From assembly GCA_905233335.1 (NCBI GenBank), contig CAJOED010000109.1, positions 1-5,093 on the forward strand: a stretch of 5,093 bases of DNA, written 5' to 3'. The position numbers and the translations under genes were made by a program. Positions 5,021-5,093 of the stretch are shown piece after piece. Origin of the DNA: an uncultured Synergistales bacterium. Its GTDB lineage: Bacteria > Synergistota > Synergistia > Synergistales > Aminobacteriaceae. Each line of letters opens with the position of its first letter. The first letter of the stretch is position 1. Below the pieces are notes generated by a model. It did no database searches. It was not told the origin of the DNA and saw only the letters and a list, made by a program, of their open reading frames with translations.

Positions 5021-5093
5021 ATGTTTTCTATATTAGAGGATGAACGACACTTGAATAGAAGTCTTACCCCGTTAAATGTTTGGTCGCTGGCTT
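5021..5093 (+). CDS. APC-family amino-acid permease (N-terminal fragment, cut by window edge)
   Basis: From ATG 5021 the plus strand reads MFSILEDERHLNRSLTPLNV followed by WSLA, then leaves the window. The pattern of a short acidic start followed by L-x-R-x-L-T-P-x-N-V-W-x-L-A is how many amino-acid/polyamine/organocation transporters begin, just before the first membrane helix. These are inner-membrane amino-acid carriers. The start is not certain: ATG 5021 has no ribosome binding site at normal distance, while in-frame TTG 5051 has AGAGGA (5035-5040) ten bases upstream, which would shorten the protein by ten residues. The frame is also open upstream of 5021, but without a plausible start. 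It is divergent from the glycosylase. With only 24 residues visible, the family call is tentative and the substrate cannot be given. Confidence 0.55.
   Translation, partial: MFSILEDERHLNRSLTPLNVWSLA

Noticed and set aside
5040..5056. ATG 5040 as the permease start because AGAGG precedes it
   Set aside because: It is out of frame with the permease and reaches a TGA after three codons.

Overview
The window reads as a chromosomal core region of a flagellated, diderm (outer-membrane) bacterium, most likely a member of the Synergistota. The main reasons are the order mreB/mbl-flgF-flgG-flgA on one strand, the P-ring chaperone FlgA (which implies a P ring and so a periplasm with an outer membrane), and a divergent APC-type amino-acid permease, which would suit an amino-acid fermenter. 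Bacillota have the related cluster mbl-flhO-flhP but usually no FlgA. The taxonomic call is an inference from gene order and protein flavour; no search was run.

Layout, right to left along the minus strand. At the far right edge (about 5021-5093) the first ~24 codons of a plus-strand permease enter the window. Between it and the next gene is a divergent AT-rich promoter region (4891-5020). A minus-strand family 3 (SMUG1-type) uracil-DNA glycosylase occupies 4159-4890. Its 3' end runs into about three degenerate copies of a 54-55 bp tandem repeat (about 4018-4183). A TATAAT-type promoter follows at 3966-3971, then a compact minus-strand gene train: acylphosphatase (3636-3932), LarB (2835-3593), MreB/Mbl-type actin (1788-2834), FlgF-type rod protein (960-1766), FlgG distal rod protein (150-941) and the first ~48 codons of FlgA (1-146, cut by the window edge).

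Gene spacing in the train is 0-42 bp, and most genes have recognisable Shine-Dalgarno sequences. The LarB stop directly abuts the MreB GTG start, so the train is probably one transcript. It combines metabolic housekeeping (acyl-phosphate hydrolysis, first step of the nickel-pincer cofactor), cell-shape control and the flagellar rod. FlgF and FlgG are exported by the flagellar type III apparatus to build the rod. FlgA goes through Sec to the periplasm and helps assemble the P ring around that rod.

I do not see a new defence system, mobile element, CRISPR array or RNA gene. The items most worth a second look are the tandem repeat that begins inside the glycosylase gene and keeps an 18-codon frame in a shifted register, a non-ATG start correction for larB, a substitution at a nucleotide-pocket position in the actin, and motif substitutions in the acylphosphatase.
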